DNA of 64,000 bases from Comamonadaceae bacterium ALPHA2B (lineage in GTDB: Bacteria > Pseudomonadota > Gammaproteobacteria > Burkholderiales > Burkholderiaceae_C): assembly GCA_005503065.1 (NCBI GenBank), contig SCOE01000023.1, positions 1 to 64,000 on the forward strand, written 5' to 3'. Position numbers and translations under genes: made by a program. The notes below the pieces were generated by a model. The model saw nothing but the letters and a program-made list of their open reading frames with translations, was not told the DNA's origin and searched no databases. How positions within the stretch are numbered: the stretch's first letter is position 1; each line of letters starts with the position of its first letter. Positions 38,724 to 48,289 of the stretch are shown piece by piece.

Positions 38724-39425
38724 TCAGACCGAGAGGTAGGCCTTGATGTGGGCCTCGTCGGTCTTGTCGCGGGCGGTCTCGTGCACCAGGCGGCCGCCCT
38801 CGATGACGAAGAGGCGGTCGGCCACGTCCATCGCGAAGGACAGCACCTGCTCCGACACGACGATGGTGATGCCCTTCATGCGCCGGATCTCGTTGAGGGC
38901 GCGCGCGATGTCCTTGATGATGGAAGGCTGGATGCCCTCGGTCGGCTCGTCCAGCAGCAGCACCTTGGGTTCGGTGACCAGCGCGCGCGCGATGGCCAAC
39001 TGCTGCTGCTGGCCGCCCGAGAGGTTGCCGCCCTTGCGCCGCTTCATGTCGAAGAGCACCGGGAAGAGCGCGTAGATCTCCTCGGGAATGCGGCGGGTCT
39101 TGCTGTTCTCCAGCCCGGTCTGGATGTTCTCTTCCACCGTCAGCGTCGGGAAGATCATGCGGCCCTGCGGCACGTAGGCGATGCCCTTGGCCACGCGGCG
39201 GAAGCTCTCGTCCTTCGTCACGTCCTGGCCGGCCACCTCGATGCGGCCGCTCTTGACCGGCAGCACGCCCATGAGCGACTTGAACAGCGTCGTCTTGCCC
39301 ATGCCGTTGCGGCCCATGATGGCCACCGTCTCGTTGGCCATGCCCTCGAAGGACACGCCGTGCAGCGCCTCGCTCTGGCCATAGGCCACGTGCAGGTCCT
39401 CGACCTTCAGCATCACGTTGCTCAT
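38724..39425 (-). CDS. urtE: Urea/short-amide ABC transporter ATP-binding protein UrtE
   Basis: A 233-residue LivF-type ATPase: Walker A GRNGMGKTT, Q-loop VPQGRMIFP, signature LSGGQQQQLAIARAL, Walker B VLLLDEPTEGIQPSII and VVSEQVLSFA. The segment MLKVEDLHVAYGQSEALHGVSFE is typical of UrtE. It is separated from urtD by a single base, with coupled translation. Together with UrtD it energises import of urea or short amides. Confidence 0.95.
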   Translation of the reverse strand: MSNVMLKVEDLHVAYGQSEALHGVSFEGMANETVAIMGRNGMGKTTLFKSLMGVLPVKSGRIEVAGQDVTKDESFRRVAKGIAYVPQGRMIFPTLTVEENIQTGLENSKTRRIPEEIYALFPVLFDMKRRKGGNLSGGQQQQLAIARALVTEPKVLLLDEPTEGIQPSIIKDIARALNEIRRMKGITIVVSEQVLSFAMDVADRLFVIEGGRLVHETARDKTDEAHIKAYLSV

Positions 39426-39426
39426 G

Positions 39427-40170
<744 letters not shown>

Positions 40171-40190
40171 GGGATTGGCTCTCCAGCGTC

Positions 40191-41396
40191 TCAGGCGCCC
40201 TGCCCGCTCATGCCTTCGGGCAGATCGGCGGCGGGCTTCTTGCCCTCGCGCGGCGGCAGCGCCTCGGGGTAGGCGGCGTGGGCGGCGGCCACGCGCTCGG
40301 CATCGGCCTTGCGCTCCATGCGGCTGCGCTTCCACCAGGGCTTGATCTTCTCGTCCCACAGGCCCGCCAGGCCCATGGGGAAGGCCATGGTCACGCCGAT
40401 GAACAGGCCCGCCATGAGGAAGAGCCACAGGTCCGGAAAGCTCTCCGAGAAGAGCGTCTTCCCGGCGTTGACCAGCAGCGTGCCGTACACCGCGCCCACC
40501 AGGCTCATGCGCCCGCCCACGGCCGCGAAGATGACCATCTCGATCGAGGGCACGATGCCCACGAAGCTGGGCGACATGAAGCCCACCTGCAACGCGAACA
40601 TCGCGCCGCCGATGCCCGACAGGCCGGCCGCCAGGCAGAAGGTGAAGACCTTGAAGTTCGACACGTCGTAGCCCGAGAAGCGCACCCGGTCCTCCTTGTC
40701 GCGCATGGCCAGCAGCAGCGTGCCGAGCTTGCTGGTCTGGATCCACCGGCACAGCACGATCGAGCCGATCAGCAGCGCCACGCAGACGAAGTAGAGGATG
40801 TACTTTGCGCTGTCGGTGCGCGTGTCCCAGCCCAGCAGCGTCTTCAGGTCGGTCATGCCGTTGACGCCGCCGGTGTAGCCCTGCTGGCCGATGATGAGCA
40901 CGGTACAGATCAGCGCCACCGCCTGCGTGATGATGGCGAAGTAGACCCCGCCCACGCGCCGCTTGAACATCGCGAAGCTGATCAGCCAGGCCAGCGCCAT
41001 CGGCACCAGCACCACCGCCAGCAGCGCCAGCGGCAGGCTCTTGAAGGGCACCCAGAAGGCCGGCAGCGAGGTGATCTGGTTCCAGTCCATGAAGTCGGGG
41101 ATGCCCGGCGTGGACTGGATCTTGGTGCTCTCGGGGTCCGAGGCCTCGAGCTTGAGGAACATCGCCATCGCGTAGCCGCCCAGGCCGAAGAACACGCCCT
41201 GCCCGAGGCTCAGCACGCCGCCGTAGCCCCACACCATCACCAGCCCGACGGCGACGAAGGCATAGCACAGGTACTTGCCCACCAGATTGAGGCGGAAGAT
41301 GTCCAGCGTGAGCGGTAGCACCATCACGAGCAGCAGGGTGAGCAGCAGCAGGCTGCCGAGCTGGTAGCGCTTGATCAGGGCCTTGAGGGAGTCCAT
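40191..41396 (-). CDS. urtC: Urea/short-amide ABC transporter permease UrtC
   Basis: A 401-residue LivM-type inner-membrane permease. LCYAFVAVGLVMVWGYGGVLSLGQGVFFGLGGYAMAMFLKLEA is the UrtC hallmark, and the coupling loop is CRWIQTSKLGTLLLAMRDKEDRVRFSGYDVSNFKVF. A cytoplasmic C-terminal tail of about 50 residues rich in charge and alanine (KRSRMERKADAERVAAAHAAYPEALPPREGKKPAADL) is usual for UrtC. It lies between urtB (24 bases) and urtD (20 bases). Confidence 0.95.
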   Translation of the reverse strand: MDSLKALIKRYQLGSLLLLTLLLVMVLPLTLDIFRLNLVGKYLCYAFVAVGLVMVWGYGGVLSLGQGVFFGLGGYAMAMFLKLEASDPESTKIQSTPGIPDFMDWNQITSLPAFWVPFKSLPLALLAVVLVPMALAWLISFAMFKRRVGGVYFAIITQAVALICTVLIIGQQGYTGGVNGMTDLKTLLGWDTRTDSAKYILYFVCVALLIGSIVLCRWIQTSKLGTLLLAMRDKEDRVRFSGYDVSNFKVFTFCLAAGLSGIGGAMFALQVGFMSPSFVGIVPSIEMVIFAAVGGRMSLVGAVYGTLLVNAGKTLFSESFPDLWLFLMAGLFIGVTMAFPMGLAGLWDEKIKPWWKRSRMERKADAERVAAAHAAYPEALPPREGKKPAADLPEGMSGQGA

Positions 41397-41420
41397 GGCG
41401 TCGTTTCGAGGAAAGTGGAA

Positions 41421-42335
41421 TCAGCGGCGGACCTTGGAGGCGAACAGCCCTTGCGGACGCATCATCAGGATGAGCACGATCAGCGAGAGCGTCAGCACCT
41501 TGGCCATCGAGCCGGTCATGAAGAACTCCGAGATCGACTGCGTCTGGGCGATGCCGAAGGCCGAGACCACGGTGCCCAGCAGGCTGGCGGCGCCGCCGAA
41601 GGTCACGACCAGGAACGAATCGACGATGTACAGCTGTCCCGAGGTGGGCCCGGTGGAGCCGATGGTGGTGAAGGCCGCACCCGCCACACCGGCGATGCCG
41701 CAGCCGATGGCGAAGGTCAGGCGGTCGGTCTTCTTGGTGTCGATGCCGGTGGCGTTGGCCATGGTGCGGTTGGCCACGGTGGCGCGCACCCGCAGGCCCC
41801 AGCGGCTCTTGTGCAGGGCGATCAGCACGCCGACGGTCACGACGGCCGTCAGGGCGAGCACGAACAGGCCGTTGATCGGGATGTCGACGCCTTCCGTGGG
41901 CGCCCAGGAGCCCATCAGCCACTCGGGCAGCGTCGGGCTCACCTCCTTCGGGTTGATGAAGGTGCGGAAGCACTGCTGCAGCCCCAGGCTCACGCCCCAG
42001 GTGGCCAGGAGCGTGTCGAGCGGGCGGCTGTACAGGTGGCGGATCAGCGCCCATTCCATGAGCCAGCCGAGCGCGAAGGCCACGCCGAAGCCCAGCACGA
42101 TCGCGACCGGAAAGTAATAGGCCATGGCGCCCGGCGCGGTGCGCTCGGTGAACAGGGCCGACATGTAGACGGTGTACGCCCCGATGGCCATGAACTCGCC
42201 ATGCGCCATGTTGATGACGCCCATCTGGCCGAAGATGATCGCCAGCCCCAGGCCCATGAGCAGCAGCACCGCGAAGAGCGAAAGCCCCGCGAAGCCCTGC
42301 ATGAGGCCAATGTTGAGCATGTCGGAGAGGGTCAT
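41421..42335 (-). CDS. urtB: Urea/short-amide ABC transporter permease UrtB
   Basis: A 304-residue LivH-type permease. GLMQGFAGLSLFAVLLLMGLGLAIIFGQMGVINMAHGEFMAIGAYTVYM is typical UrtB, and HKSRWGLRVRATVANRTMANATGIDTKKTDRLTFAIGCGIAG is the coupling loop. The mature length shows no long periplasmic N-terminal domain of the kind found in some UrtB proteins annotated in other phyla. The 170-base gap to urtA contains a dispersed repeat (family B) but no promoter that I can identify. Confidence 0.95.
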   Translation of the reverse strand: MTLSDMLNIGLMQGFAGLSLFAVLLLMGLGLAIIFGQMGVINMAHGEFMAIGAYTVYMSALFTERTAPGAMAYYFPVAIVLGFGVAFALGWLMEWALIRHLYSRPLDTLLATWGVSLGLQQCFRTFINPKEVSPTLPEWLMGSWAPTEGVDIPINGLFVLALTAVVTVGVLIALHKSRWGLRVRATVANRTMANATGIDTKKTDRLTFAIGCGIAGVAGAAFTTIGSTGPTSGQLYIVDSFLVVTFGGAASLLGTVVSAFGIAQTQSISEFFMTGSMAKVLTLSLIVLILMMRPQGLFASKVRR

Positions 42336-42411
42336 GGATCAGCTTTCAGAACGCGAGCCGGTGGAAGCGGGAGCCAGCGCCTCGACCGCGGCCAGCGCAG
42401 CGAGGCCCGCC

Positions 42412-42512
42412 CGGGGACACCCACGGAACCGGCTTTGCCGGGCCGTAGGGTGTGCCCCCTTGAGGGGGTAAGGGCTCGCCGCAGGCGAGCCAAACGGGGG
42501 TGGGCTTACTGA
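42412..42512 (+). repeat. Dispersed repeat, family B copy 1, between urtB and urtA
   Basis: Shares GGAAC-CGGCTTTGCC-GGCC-GGGTG-GCCCCCTT blocks with the reverse complement of 59500-59592. After the C/G hairpin (CCCCCTTGAGGGGG) it carries a second hairpin GGCTCGCC-GCA-GGCGAGCC. Its last bases overlap the urtA stop codon region. It occupies most of the urtA-urtB gap and could attenuate or process the transcript between receptor and permease genes. Confidence 0.7.
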
Positions 42513-43768
42513 TATCCCTTGGGGAACGGGTCCGGCTTGATCAGGTCCGGCGACTCGGCCACCACCTTGAAGGTGCCGTCCAGCTGCCCTTGGGCGATGC
42601 GCGACTTGCTCCACAGGTGGTGGTTGGCGTCCAGCTTCACGTAGCCCTCGGGCGCCGTCTTGAGCTCGATGCCGGGCGATGCGGCCACCACCTTGTCGAC
42701 GTCGAAGCTGCCGGCCTTCTCCACCGCGGCCTTCCACAGCCAGGGGCCGAGGTAGCCGGCCTGCGTCACGTCGCCGATCACCGCGTCCTTGCCGTACTTG
42801 GCCTTGAAGGCCTCCACGAACTTCTTGTTGTTCGCGTTGTCCAGCGTCTGGAAATACTTCATCGACGAGTAGAAGCCGGCGAAGTTCTCGCCGCCCACGC
42901 CGGTCATCTCGTCCTCGGTGACCGACAGCGTCAGCAGGAACTGCTTGTCGCCGGTGATGCCGGCGGCCTTGAGCTGCTTGTAGAAGGCCACGTTCGAGCC
43001 GCCCACCACCGCCGCGAAGATGCAGTCGGGCTTGGCGACCTTGATCTTGTTGATCAGCGAGTTGAAGTTGGTGTGGCCCAGCGGGTAGTACTCCTCGCCC
43101 TTCACGCTGCCGAGCTTGCCCACGGTCTCGATGTGCTTGCGCGCGATCTTCATCGAGGTGCGCGGCCAGATGTAGTCCGAACCGACCAGGAAGAAGGTCT
43201 TGGCCTTCTTCTCCTTCGCGCCCCAGTCCAGGCCGTAGATGATCTGCTGCGTGGCCTCCTGGCCCGTGTAGATCACGTTCTTGCTCTGCTCCAGGCCTTC
43301 GTAAAAGGTGGGGTAGTACAGCAGGCCGTTCTCCTTCTCGAAGACGGGCAGCACCGCCTTGCGCGAGGCGCTGGTCCAGCAGCCGAAGACGCAGGCCACC
43401 TTGTCGTTGACCAGGAGCTTCTTGCTCTTCTCGGCGAAGGTCGGCCAGTCGGAGGCGCCGTCTTCCTTGATGACCTTGATCTTGCGCCCCAGGATGCCGC
43501 CCATGGCGTTGATCTGGTCGATCGCGAGCTGCTCGGCCTGGATGGAGCCGGTTTCCGAGATGGCCATGGTGCCCGAGGACGAATGCAGCTGGCCCACGGT
43601 GACTTCGGTGTCGGTCACCGCCAGCTTGGTGGTGTTGACCTTGGCGGTCGGCGGGGTCTGGCCGAAGGCCAGGCCGCCCAGGCCCATCACGGGCAGGGCC
43701 GCCGCGCCCTGCAGCAGCCGGCGGCGGCGCAGCGCGAGGAGGTCGGAGGGGTCTTGGGGTCGGGACAT
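42506..43768 (-). CDS. urtA: Urea/short-amide ABC transporter substrate-binding protein UrtA
   Basis: A 420-residue receptor. RRRRLLQGAAALPVMGLGGLAFGQT is a twin-arginine export signal; the mature part VTDTEVTVGQLHSSSGTMAISETGSIQAEQLAIDQINAMGGILGRKIKVI is the UrtA/FmdD signature. ATG 43768 follows CTGGAGCC; an open frame continues upstream but lacks a signal. It leads urtABCDE-fmdA-fmdB and is divergent from the permease-kinase gene. In Methylophilus the equivalent FmdD binds short amides and urea, which fits fmdA downstream. Confidence 0.94.
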   Translation of the reverse strand: MSRPQDPSDLLALRRRRLLQGAAALPVMGLGGLAFGQTPPTAKVNTTKLAVTDTEVTVGQLHSSSGTMAISETGSIQAEQLAIDQINAMGGILGRKIKVIKEDGASDWPTFAEKSKKLLVNDKVACVFGCWTSASRKAVLPVFEKENGLLYYPTFYEGLEQSKNVIYTGQEATQQIIYGLDWGAKEKKAKTFFLVGSDYIWPRTSMKIARKHIETVGKLGSVKGEEYYPLGHTNFNSLINKIKVAKPDCIFAAVVGGSNVAFYKQLKAAGITGDKQFLLTLSVTEDEMTGVGGENFAGFYSSMKYFQTLDNANNKKFVEAFKAKYGKDAVIGDVTQAGYLGPWLWKAAVEKAGSFDVDKVVAASPGIELKTAPEGYVKLDANHHLWSKSRIAQGQLDGTFKVVAESPDLIKPDPFPKGYQ

Positions 43769-43854
43769 CGAAGGCTCCAGGTTGAGTGGCGAAGGGGCCT
43801 CGCCGCACCATCGGGGTGCAGCGGGAGGTGCCGCGAAGCACCATGGCCGCCACT

Positions 43855-43870
43855 GTAGGAACGCCCCTAC
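43855..43870. promoter_or_regulatory. GTAG-N8-CTAC motif near the urtA promoter
   Basis: GTAGGAACGCCCCTAC lies 87 bases upstream of urtA. A similar element, GTAGTGCTGGCCCTAC, is found upstream of the cyanate/nitrate receptor gene (52929-52944). Both share GTAG and CCCTAC with equal spacing. Significance is uncertain. Confidence 0.35.
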
Positions 43871-43880
43871 GCACGGCGAA

Positions 43881-43896
43881 TACGTCATTCAACGTA
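43881..43896. promoter_or_regulatory. Palindrome TACGT-N6-ACGTA between urtA and the kinase gene
   Basis: TACGTCATTCAACGTA lies 113 bases from the urtA start and 127 bases from the kinase start. The amiE promoter has the same palindrome with one base changed (33340-33355). It is a good candidate operator for the response regulator encoded downstream of the kinase. Confidence 0.65.
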
Positions 43897-44022
43897 GCGG
43901 CACACCGCCGCCCGGGCGGCAGACTGCGCGGGCGTGCTGCGGTGCCCTGCGCCAAGAAGACACCGCCCGCGGATCGCTTCTTGCAAGACGGCTCGCCTGC
44001 CCGCCTTTCGCGAGACCCCTCG

Positions 44023-47000
44023 ATGCAACCCCTTTCCGGCCAGAAGATCTTCCGCATCCGGCGCGACTACAACACCTGGGTCGCGAACGAGACGCTGGAG
44101 GACTACGCCCTGCGCTACACGCCGCGCAGCTTTCGCAAGTGGTCGGAGTTCCGCGTGGCCAACGCCGCCTTCGGCGCCACCTCCTTCCTGGCGCTGGAGG
44201 CGATCGGCGGCGCCATCGCCCTGTCGTACGGCTTCTCCAACGCGGTCTGGGCCATCCTGGTGGTGGGCCTCATCACCTTCCTCACCGGGCTGCCGATCTC
44301 GTACTACGCGGCCCGGCACGGCGTGGACATGGACCTGCTCACCCGCGGCGCGGGCTTCGGCTACCTCGGCTCGACCATCACCTCGCTGATCTACGCGAGC
44401 TTCACCTTCATCTTCTTCGCGCTGGAGGCGGCCATCCTCGCGCTGGCGCTGCAGATGTACCTGGACTGGCCGCTGCCGGTGCTGTACCTGGCCTCGTCGC
44501 TGGTCATCATCCCGCTGGTGATGCGCGGCATCACGCTGATCTCGGGCCTGCAGCTGTGGAGCCAGCCGATCTGGATCGTGCTGTTCTTCCTGCCCTTCCT
44601 GGCGGTGCTGGCGAAGAACCCGCAGCTGTATGCCGACTTCACCAGCCTCGTGGGGCGCGTGTCGGGCAGCAGCGGCTTCGACCCGTTGATGTTCGGCGCC
44701 GGCGCCACCGTGGCCTTCGCGCTGGTGGTGCAGATCGGCGAGCAGGTCGACTACCTGCGCTTCCTGCCCGAGAAGACGGCCGCCAACCGCGGGCGCTGGT
44801 GGGCCGCGGTGCTGATCGCCGGCCCGGGCTGGATCGTCCCGGGCATGCTCAAGATGCTGGGCGGCGCCTTCCTGGCCTTCCTCGCGCTGCAGCACGAGAT
44901 CCCGGCGGAGCACGCCGTCGAGCCCACCCGCATGTACCTGGCCGGCTTCGCCTACGTGCTGAAGGACCCGGCCACGGTGATGGCGGTCACCACGCTCTTC
45001 GTGGTCGTCTCGCAGATGAAGATCAACCTGACCAACGCCTACGCCGGCTCGCTGGCCTGGTCGAACTTCTTCGCCCGCCTGACGCACAGCCACCCGGGGC
45101 GCGTGGTGTGGCTGGTCTTCAACGTGCTGATCGCCGTGCTGCTGATGACGCTGGGCGTGTTCGGCGCGCTGGAGAAGGTGCTGGGCCTGTACAGCAACAT
45201 CGCCATCGCCTGGGTCGGCGCGCTGGTGGCCGACCTGGTCATCAACAAGCCGCTGGGCTTCAGCCCAAAGGTGATCGAGTTCAAGCGGGCGCACCTGTAC
45301 GACATCAATCCGGTCGGCCTGGTGGCCACGGTGGTGGCGGCCGGACTGGCGATGGTGGCCTACGCCGGCCTGCTCGGGCACTGGGCCGCCGCGTTCTCGC
45401 CCTTCATTGCGCTGGCGACGGCACTGCTGGTGTCGCCCCTGCTGGCCTGGCGCACGCGCGGGCGCTACTACCTGGCCCGGCAGGACCTGCAGCACTGGAC
45501 GCCGGGCCAGAGCGTGACCTGCCATGTGTGCGACAACCGCTTCGAGGCCGAGGACATGGCCTTCTGCCCGGCCTACAGCGCGCCGATCTGCTCGCTGTGC
45601 TGCACGCTCGAGTCGCGCTGCCACGACCGCTGCAAGACCGACTCGCGCGCCGCCGAACAGATCAGCGGCTGGCTGCAGGCGCTGTTGCCCGCCCGGCTGT
45701 CGGCGCGCCTGAACTTCCGCGTGGCCCATTACCTGGTGGTGGCCTTCTCGCTGGTCGCGCTGCTGGCCACCATCATGGGCATCGTCTACGCGCAGGAGTT
45801 GATCGGCGCCGGCGGCATGCCCAACGAGGCCCTGCGCACGCCCTTCCTCAAGGTCTTCGCGCTGCTGTCGCTGGTGGCGGCGGTGGCCGCGTGGTGGGTG
45901 GTGCTGGGCAGCGAGAGCCGCCACATGGCCCAGGAGGAGTCCAACCGCCACAACCACCTGCTGACGGTGGAGATCGAGGCCCACCAGCGCACCGACGCCG
46001 CGCTGCAGGCCGCCAAGGAGGCGGCCGAGGCGGCCAACCAGGCCAAGACGCGCTACGTGGCCGGCATGACGCACGAGCTGCGCACGCCGCTCAACAGCAT
46101 CCTGGGCTATTCGCAGATCCTGCTCAAGTCGGAACCGGCCGCCGCCACGCCGGCCTCGGTGCACGGCGCCGTGCAAACCATCCACCGCAGCGGCGAGCAC
46201 ATGCTGGGCCTGATCGACGGCCTGCTCGACCTGGCGCGCATCGAGGCCGGCCGCCTGCAGCTGGAGCCGGCGCCGCTGGCGCTGCCGGCCTTCCTGGACG
46301 AACTGGTGCGCATGGTGCGCCCGCAGGCCGAGAACAAGGGCCTCGCCTTCGTCTACACCCACCTGGGCCGGCTGCCGGACTGGGTGCAGGCCGATGCCAA
46401 GCGCCTGCGGCAGATCCTCATCAACCTGCTGGCCAACGCGGTGCGCTTCACCGAGGCCGGCACCGTCACGCTGCAGGTGGATGCGCGGCGCGAGGTGCTG
46501 CGCTTCGACGTCATCGACACCGGGCCTGGCGTCGCGCCGCAGGACCGCCAGCGCATCTTCCTGCCCTTCGAGCGCGGCAGCGTCGGCCGGCGCGCGGGCG
46601 AGCCGGGCACCGGGCTGGGCCTCACGATCACCGGCCTGCTCACCTCGCTGATGGGCGGCGAGCTCGCGCTGGCCGACAGCTCCAGCCGCGGCAGCACCTT
46701 CAGCGTGCGCATCTATCTGCGCGAGGTGGCCGACCCCGGCCCGCAGGCCGAGCCGCAGCGGCCCATCTCGGGCTATTTCGGCCCGCGCCGCACGCTGCTG
46801 GTGGTGGACGACCAGCCCGTGCAGCGCCAGATGCTGGCCGGCCTGCTCATGCCCCTGGGCTTCGACGTGCGCGAGGCCGCCAGCGGCACCGAGTGCCTGG
46901 ACAGCCTGCGCGACCACCAGCCCTCGGCCATCCTGCTGGACCTGAGCATGGACGACATGAACGGCTGGGACACCGCGCGCCACGTGCGCGCCGCCGGCTT

Positions 47001-47418
47001 CGACCGGGTGCCGATCATCATCGTCTCGGCCAACGTGTTCGAGAACCAGGCCGAGCGGCTGCGCGAGGCCGGCTGCCAGGGCTTCGTGGGCAAGCCGGTG
47101 ATCGAATCCGAACTCATCGCCGCGCTCGAGCGGCACCTCGGCCTCGAATGGCTGGTGCACACCCCGGCGCCGCCGGTGCGCATGGACGCACCGCCGACGC
47201 CTGGCACCATCCCCCTGCCCGAAGAGGCGCGCGCAGAACTGCTGCAGCTCGCGCAGATCGGCCATGTGCGGGGCCTGCAGCAGGCGCTGGACCGGATCGC
47301 GGCCGAGCGGCCCGAGCTGGCCTCGGCCTGCACGCAGCTGCGCGGCCTGGTCTCCCGCTTCGAACTCGACCAACTCAGGAAAGTGATCGCCGATGACGCT
47401 GTCGCCCTCGACCTCTGA
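44023..47418 (+). CDS. NCS1 permease-fused hybrid sensor histidine kinase
   Basis: A 1131-residue membrane protein. Residues about 20-470 are a twelve-helix NCS1 (cytosine/purine/allantoin) permease-like domain (YTPRSFRKWSEFRVANAAFGATSFLALEAIGGAIALSYGF). Residues 500-537 form a cysteine/histidine cluster CHVCDNRFEAEDMAFCPAYS...CSLCC...CHDRC that may bind metal. Two more helices lead to a HisKA box THELRTPLNS (H684), an ATPase domain with N805 and DTGPGVA/GTGLGL, a receiver domain (D929-D930, phosphoacceptor D973) and a helical C-terminus. ATG 44023 gives a family-like start. It is divergent from urtA and overlaps the response-regulator gene; it probably senses or carries urea, an amide or a ureide. 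Confidence 0.9.
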   Translation: MQPLSGQKIFRIRRDYNTWVANETLEDYALRYTPRSFRKWSEFRVANAAFGATSFLALEAIGGAIALSYGFSNAVWAILVVGLITFLTGLPISYYAARHGVDMDLLTRGAGFGYLGSTITSLIYASFTFIFFALEAAILALALQMYLDWPLPVLYLASSLVIIPLVMRGITLISGLQLWSQPIWIVLFFLPFLAVLAKNPQLYADFTSLVGRVSGSSGFDPLMFGAGATVAFALVVQIGEQVDYLRFLPEKTAANRGRWWAAVLIAGPGWIVPGMLKMLGGAFLAFLALQHEIPAEHAVEPTRMYLAGFAYVLKDPATVMAVTTLFVVVSQMKINLTNAYAGSLAWSNFFARLTHSHPGRVVWLVFNVLIAVLLMTLGVFGALEKVLGLYSNIAIAWVGALVADLVINKPLGFSPKVIEFKRAHLYDINPVGLVATVVAAGLAMVAYAGLLGHWAAAFSPFIALATALLVSPLLAWRTRGRYYLARQDLQHWTPGQSVTCHVCDNRFEAEDMAFCPAYSAPICSLCCTLESRCHDRCKTDSRAAEQISGWLQALLPARLSARLNFRVAHYLVVAFSLVALLATIMGIVYAQELIGAGGMPNEALRTPFLKVFALLSLVAAVAAWWVVLGSESRHMAQEESNRHNHLLTVEIEAHQRTDAALQAAKEAAEAANQAKTRYVAGMTHELRTPLNSILGYSQILLKSEPAAATPASVHGAVQTIHRSGEHMLGLIDGLLDLARIEAGRLQLEPAPLALPAFLDELVRMVRPQAENKGLAFVYTHLGRLPDWVQADAKRLRQILINLLANAVRFTEAGTVTLQVDARREVLRFDVIDTGPGVAPQDRQRIFLPFERGSVGRRAGEPGTGLGLTITGLLTSLMGGELALADSSSRGSTFSVRIYLREVADPGPQAEPQRPISGYFGPRRTLLVVDDQPVQRQMLAGLLMPLGFDVREAASGTECLDSLRDHQPSAILLDLSMDDMNGWDTARHVRAAGFDRVPIIIVSANVFENQAERLREAGCQGFVGKPVIESELIAALERHLGLEWLVHTPAPPVRMDAPPTPGTIPLPEEARAELLQLAQIGHVRGLQQALDRIAAERPELASACTQLRGLVSRFELDQLRKVIADDAVALDL

Positions 47419-48289
47419 CGCCGAACGTCCCGTCGTCCTCGTGGTGGACGACGCGCCCAGCAGCCTGGGCATGCTGTGCGACACGCTCGAATCCAGCGGC
47501 TACACCGTGCTGGTGGCCGGCGACGGCGAGAGCGCGCTGGAGCGGCTGGAGCTGGTCGTGCCCGATGCCATCCTGCTGGACGGCATGCTGCCGGGCCTCT
47601 CGGGCTTCGACACCTGCCGGCGCATCAAGGCCAATGCGGCGCTGGCCCACATCCCGGTGCTGTTCATGACCGGCCTGTCGGAGACGCCGCACGTGGTGGA
47701 GGGCTTCGAATCGGGCGGCGTGGACTACGTGGTCAAGCCCATCCGCGCGCAGGAGGTGCTGGCCCGGCTGCACACGCACACGCGCAACGCGCGCATCACC
47801 CGCATGGCGCGCGACGCGGTCGACGTGGCGGGCATGGGCGTGGTCTTCGTCGACGCGCAGGGCCGCATCGCCTGGTTGTCGCCGCAGGCCGCCGCCTGGC
47901 TGCAGGGCCTGCCACAGGCCGCGTTGCCCGGCCACCTGCCGCCCGCCCTCGAGCCGGTGCTGCAGGGCGGCACCGAACGGCTGACCACGGCGACCGGCCA
48001 GCGCCTGTCGGCCCGCAACCTGGGCACCGCGACGCTGGGCGAGACGATGCTGCTGTTGGCGCAGGACCGCGGGCCCACCGGCGCCTCGCGCCTGGGCGAG
48101 GCCGCGCTCACCCCGCGCGAGACCGAGGTGCTGTCCTGGCTGGCCAAGGGCAAGACCAACCGCGACATCGCCGAGATCCTGGGCATGAGCCCGCGCACGG
48201 TGAACAAGCACCTGGAGCACATCTTCGAGAAGCTGGGCGTGGAGACGCGCGCTGCGGCGGCTGCACTGGCCAGCGGCCACCTGGACTGA
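47393..48289 (+). CDS. LuxR-type response regulator
   Basis: A 298-residue regulator. Residues 10-130 are a receiver (VVLVVDDAPSSLGMLCDTL, phosphoacceptor D63 in AILLDGMLPG, K in VVKPI). Residues about 135-215 resemble a small PAS-like module (GMGVVFVDAQGRIAWLSPQAAAWL). Residues 230-290 are a LuxR helix-turn-helix (LTPRETEVLSWLAKGKTNRDIAEILGMSPRTVNKHLEHIFEKLGVETR). It overlaps the kinase gene by 26 bases, so it is the cognate partner and the probable activator of urtABCDE-fmdAB and amiE. Its final codons lie in the first unit of a tandem repeat. Confidence 0.93.
   Translation: MTLSPSTSDAERPVVLVVDDAPSSLGMLCDTLESSGYTVLVAGDGESALERLELVVPDAILLDGMLPGLSGFDTCRRIKANAALAHIPVLFMTGLSETPHVVEGFESGGVDYVVKPIRAQEVLARLHTHTRNARITRMARDAVDVAGMGVVFVDAQGRIAWLSPQAAAWLQGLPQAALPGHLPPALEPVLQGGTERLTTATGQRLSARNLGTATLGETMLLLAQDRGPTGASRLGEAALTPRETEVLSWLAKGKTNRDIAEILGMSPRTVNKHLEHIFEKLGVETRAAAAALASGHLD

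Noticed and set aside
43885-47484. Open minus-strand frame of about 1,200 codons opposite the permease-kinase gene
   Set aside because: Composition is the Ala/Arg/Gln/His-rich pattern of an antisense frame in GC-rich DNA; no family motifs. The plus-strand frame has full domain structure.
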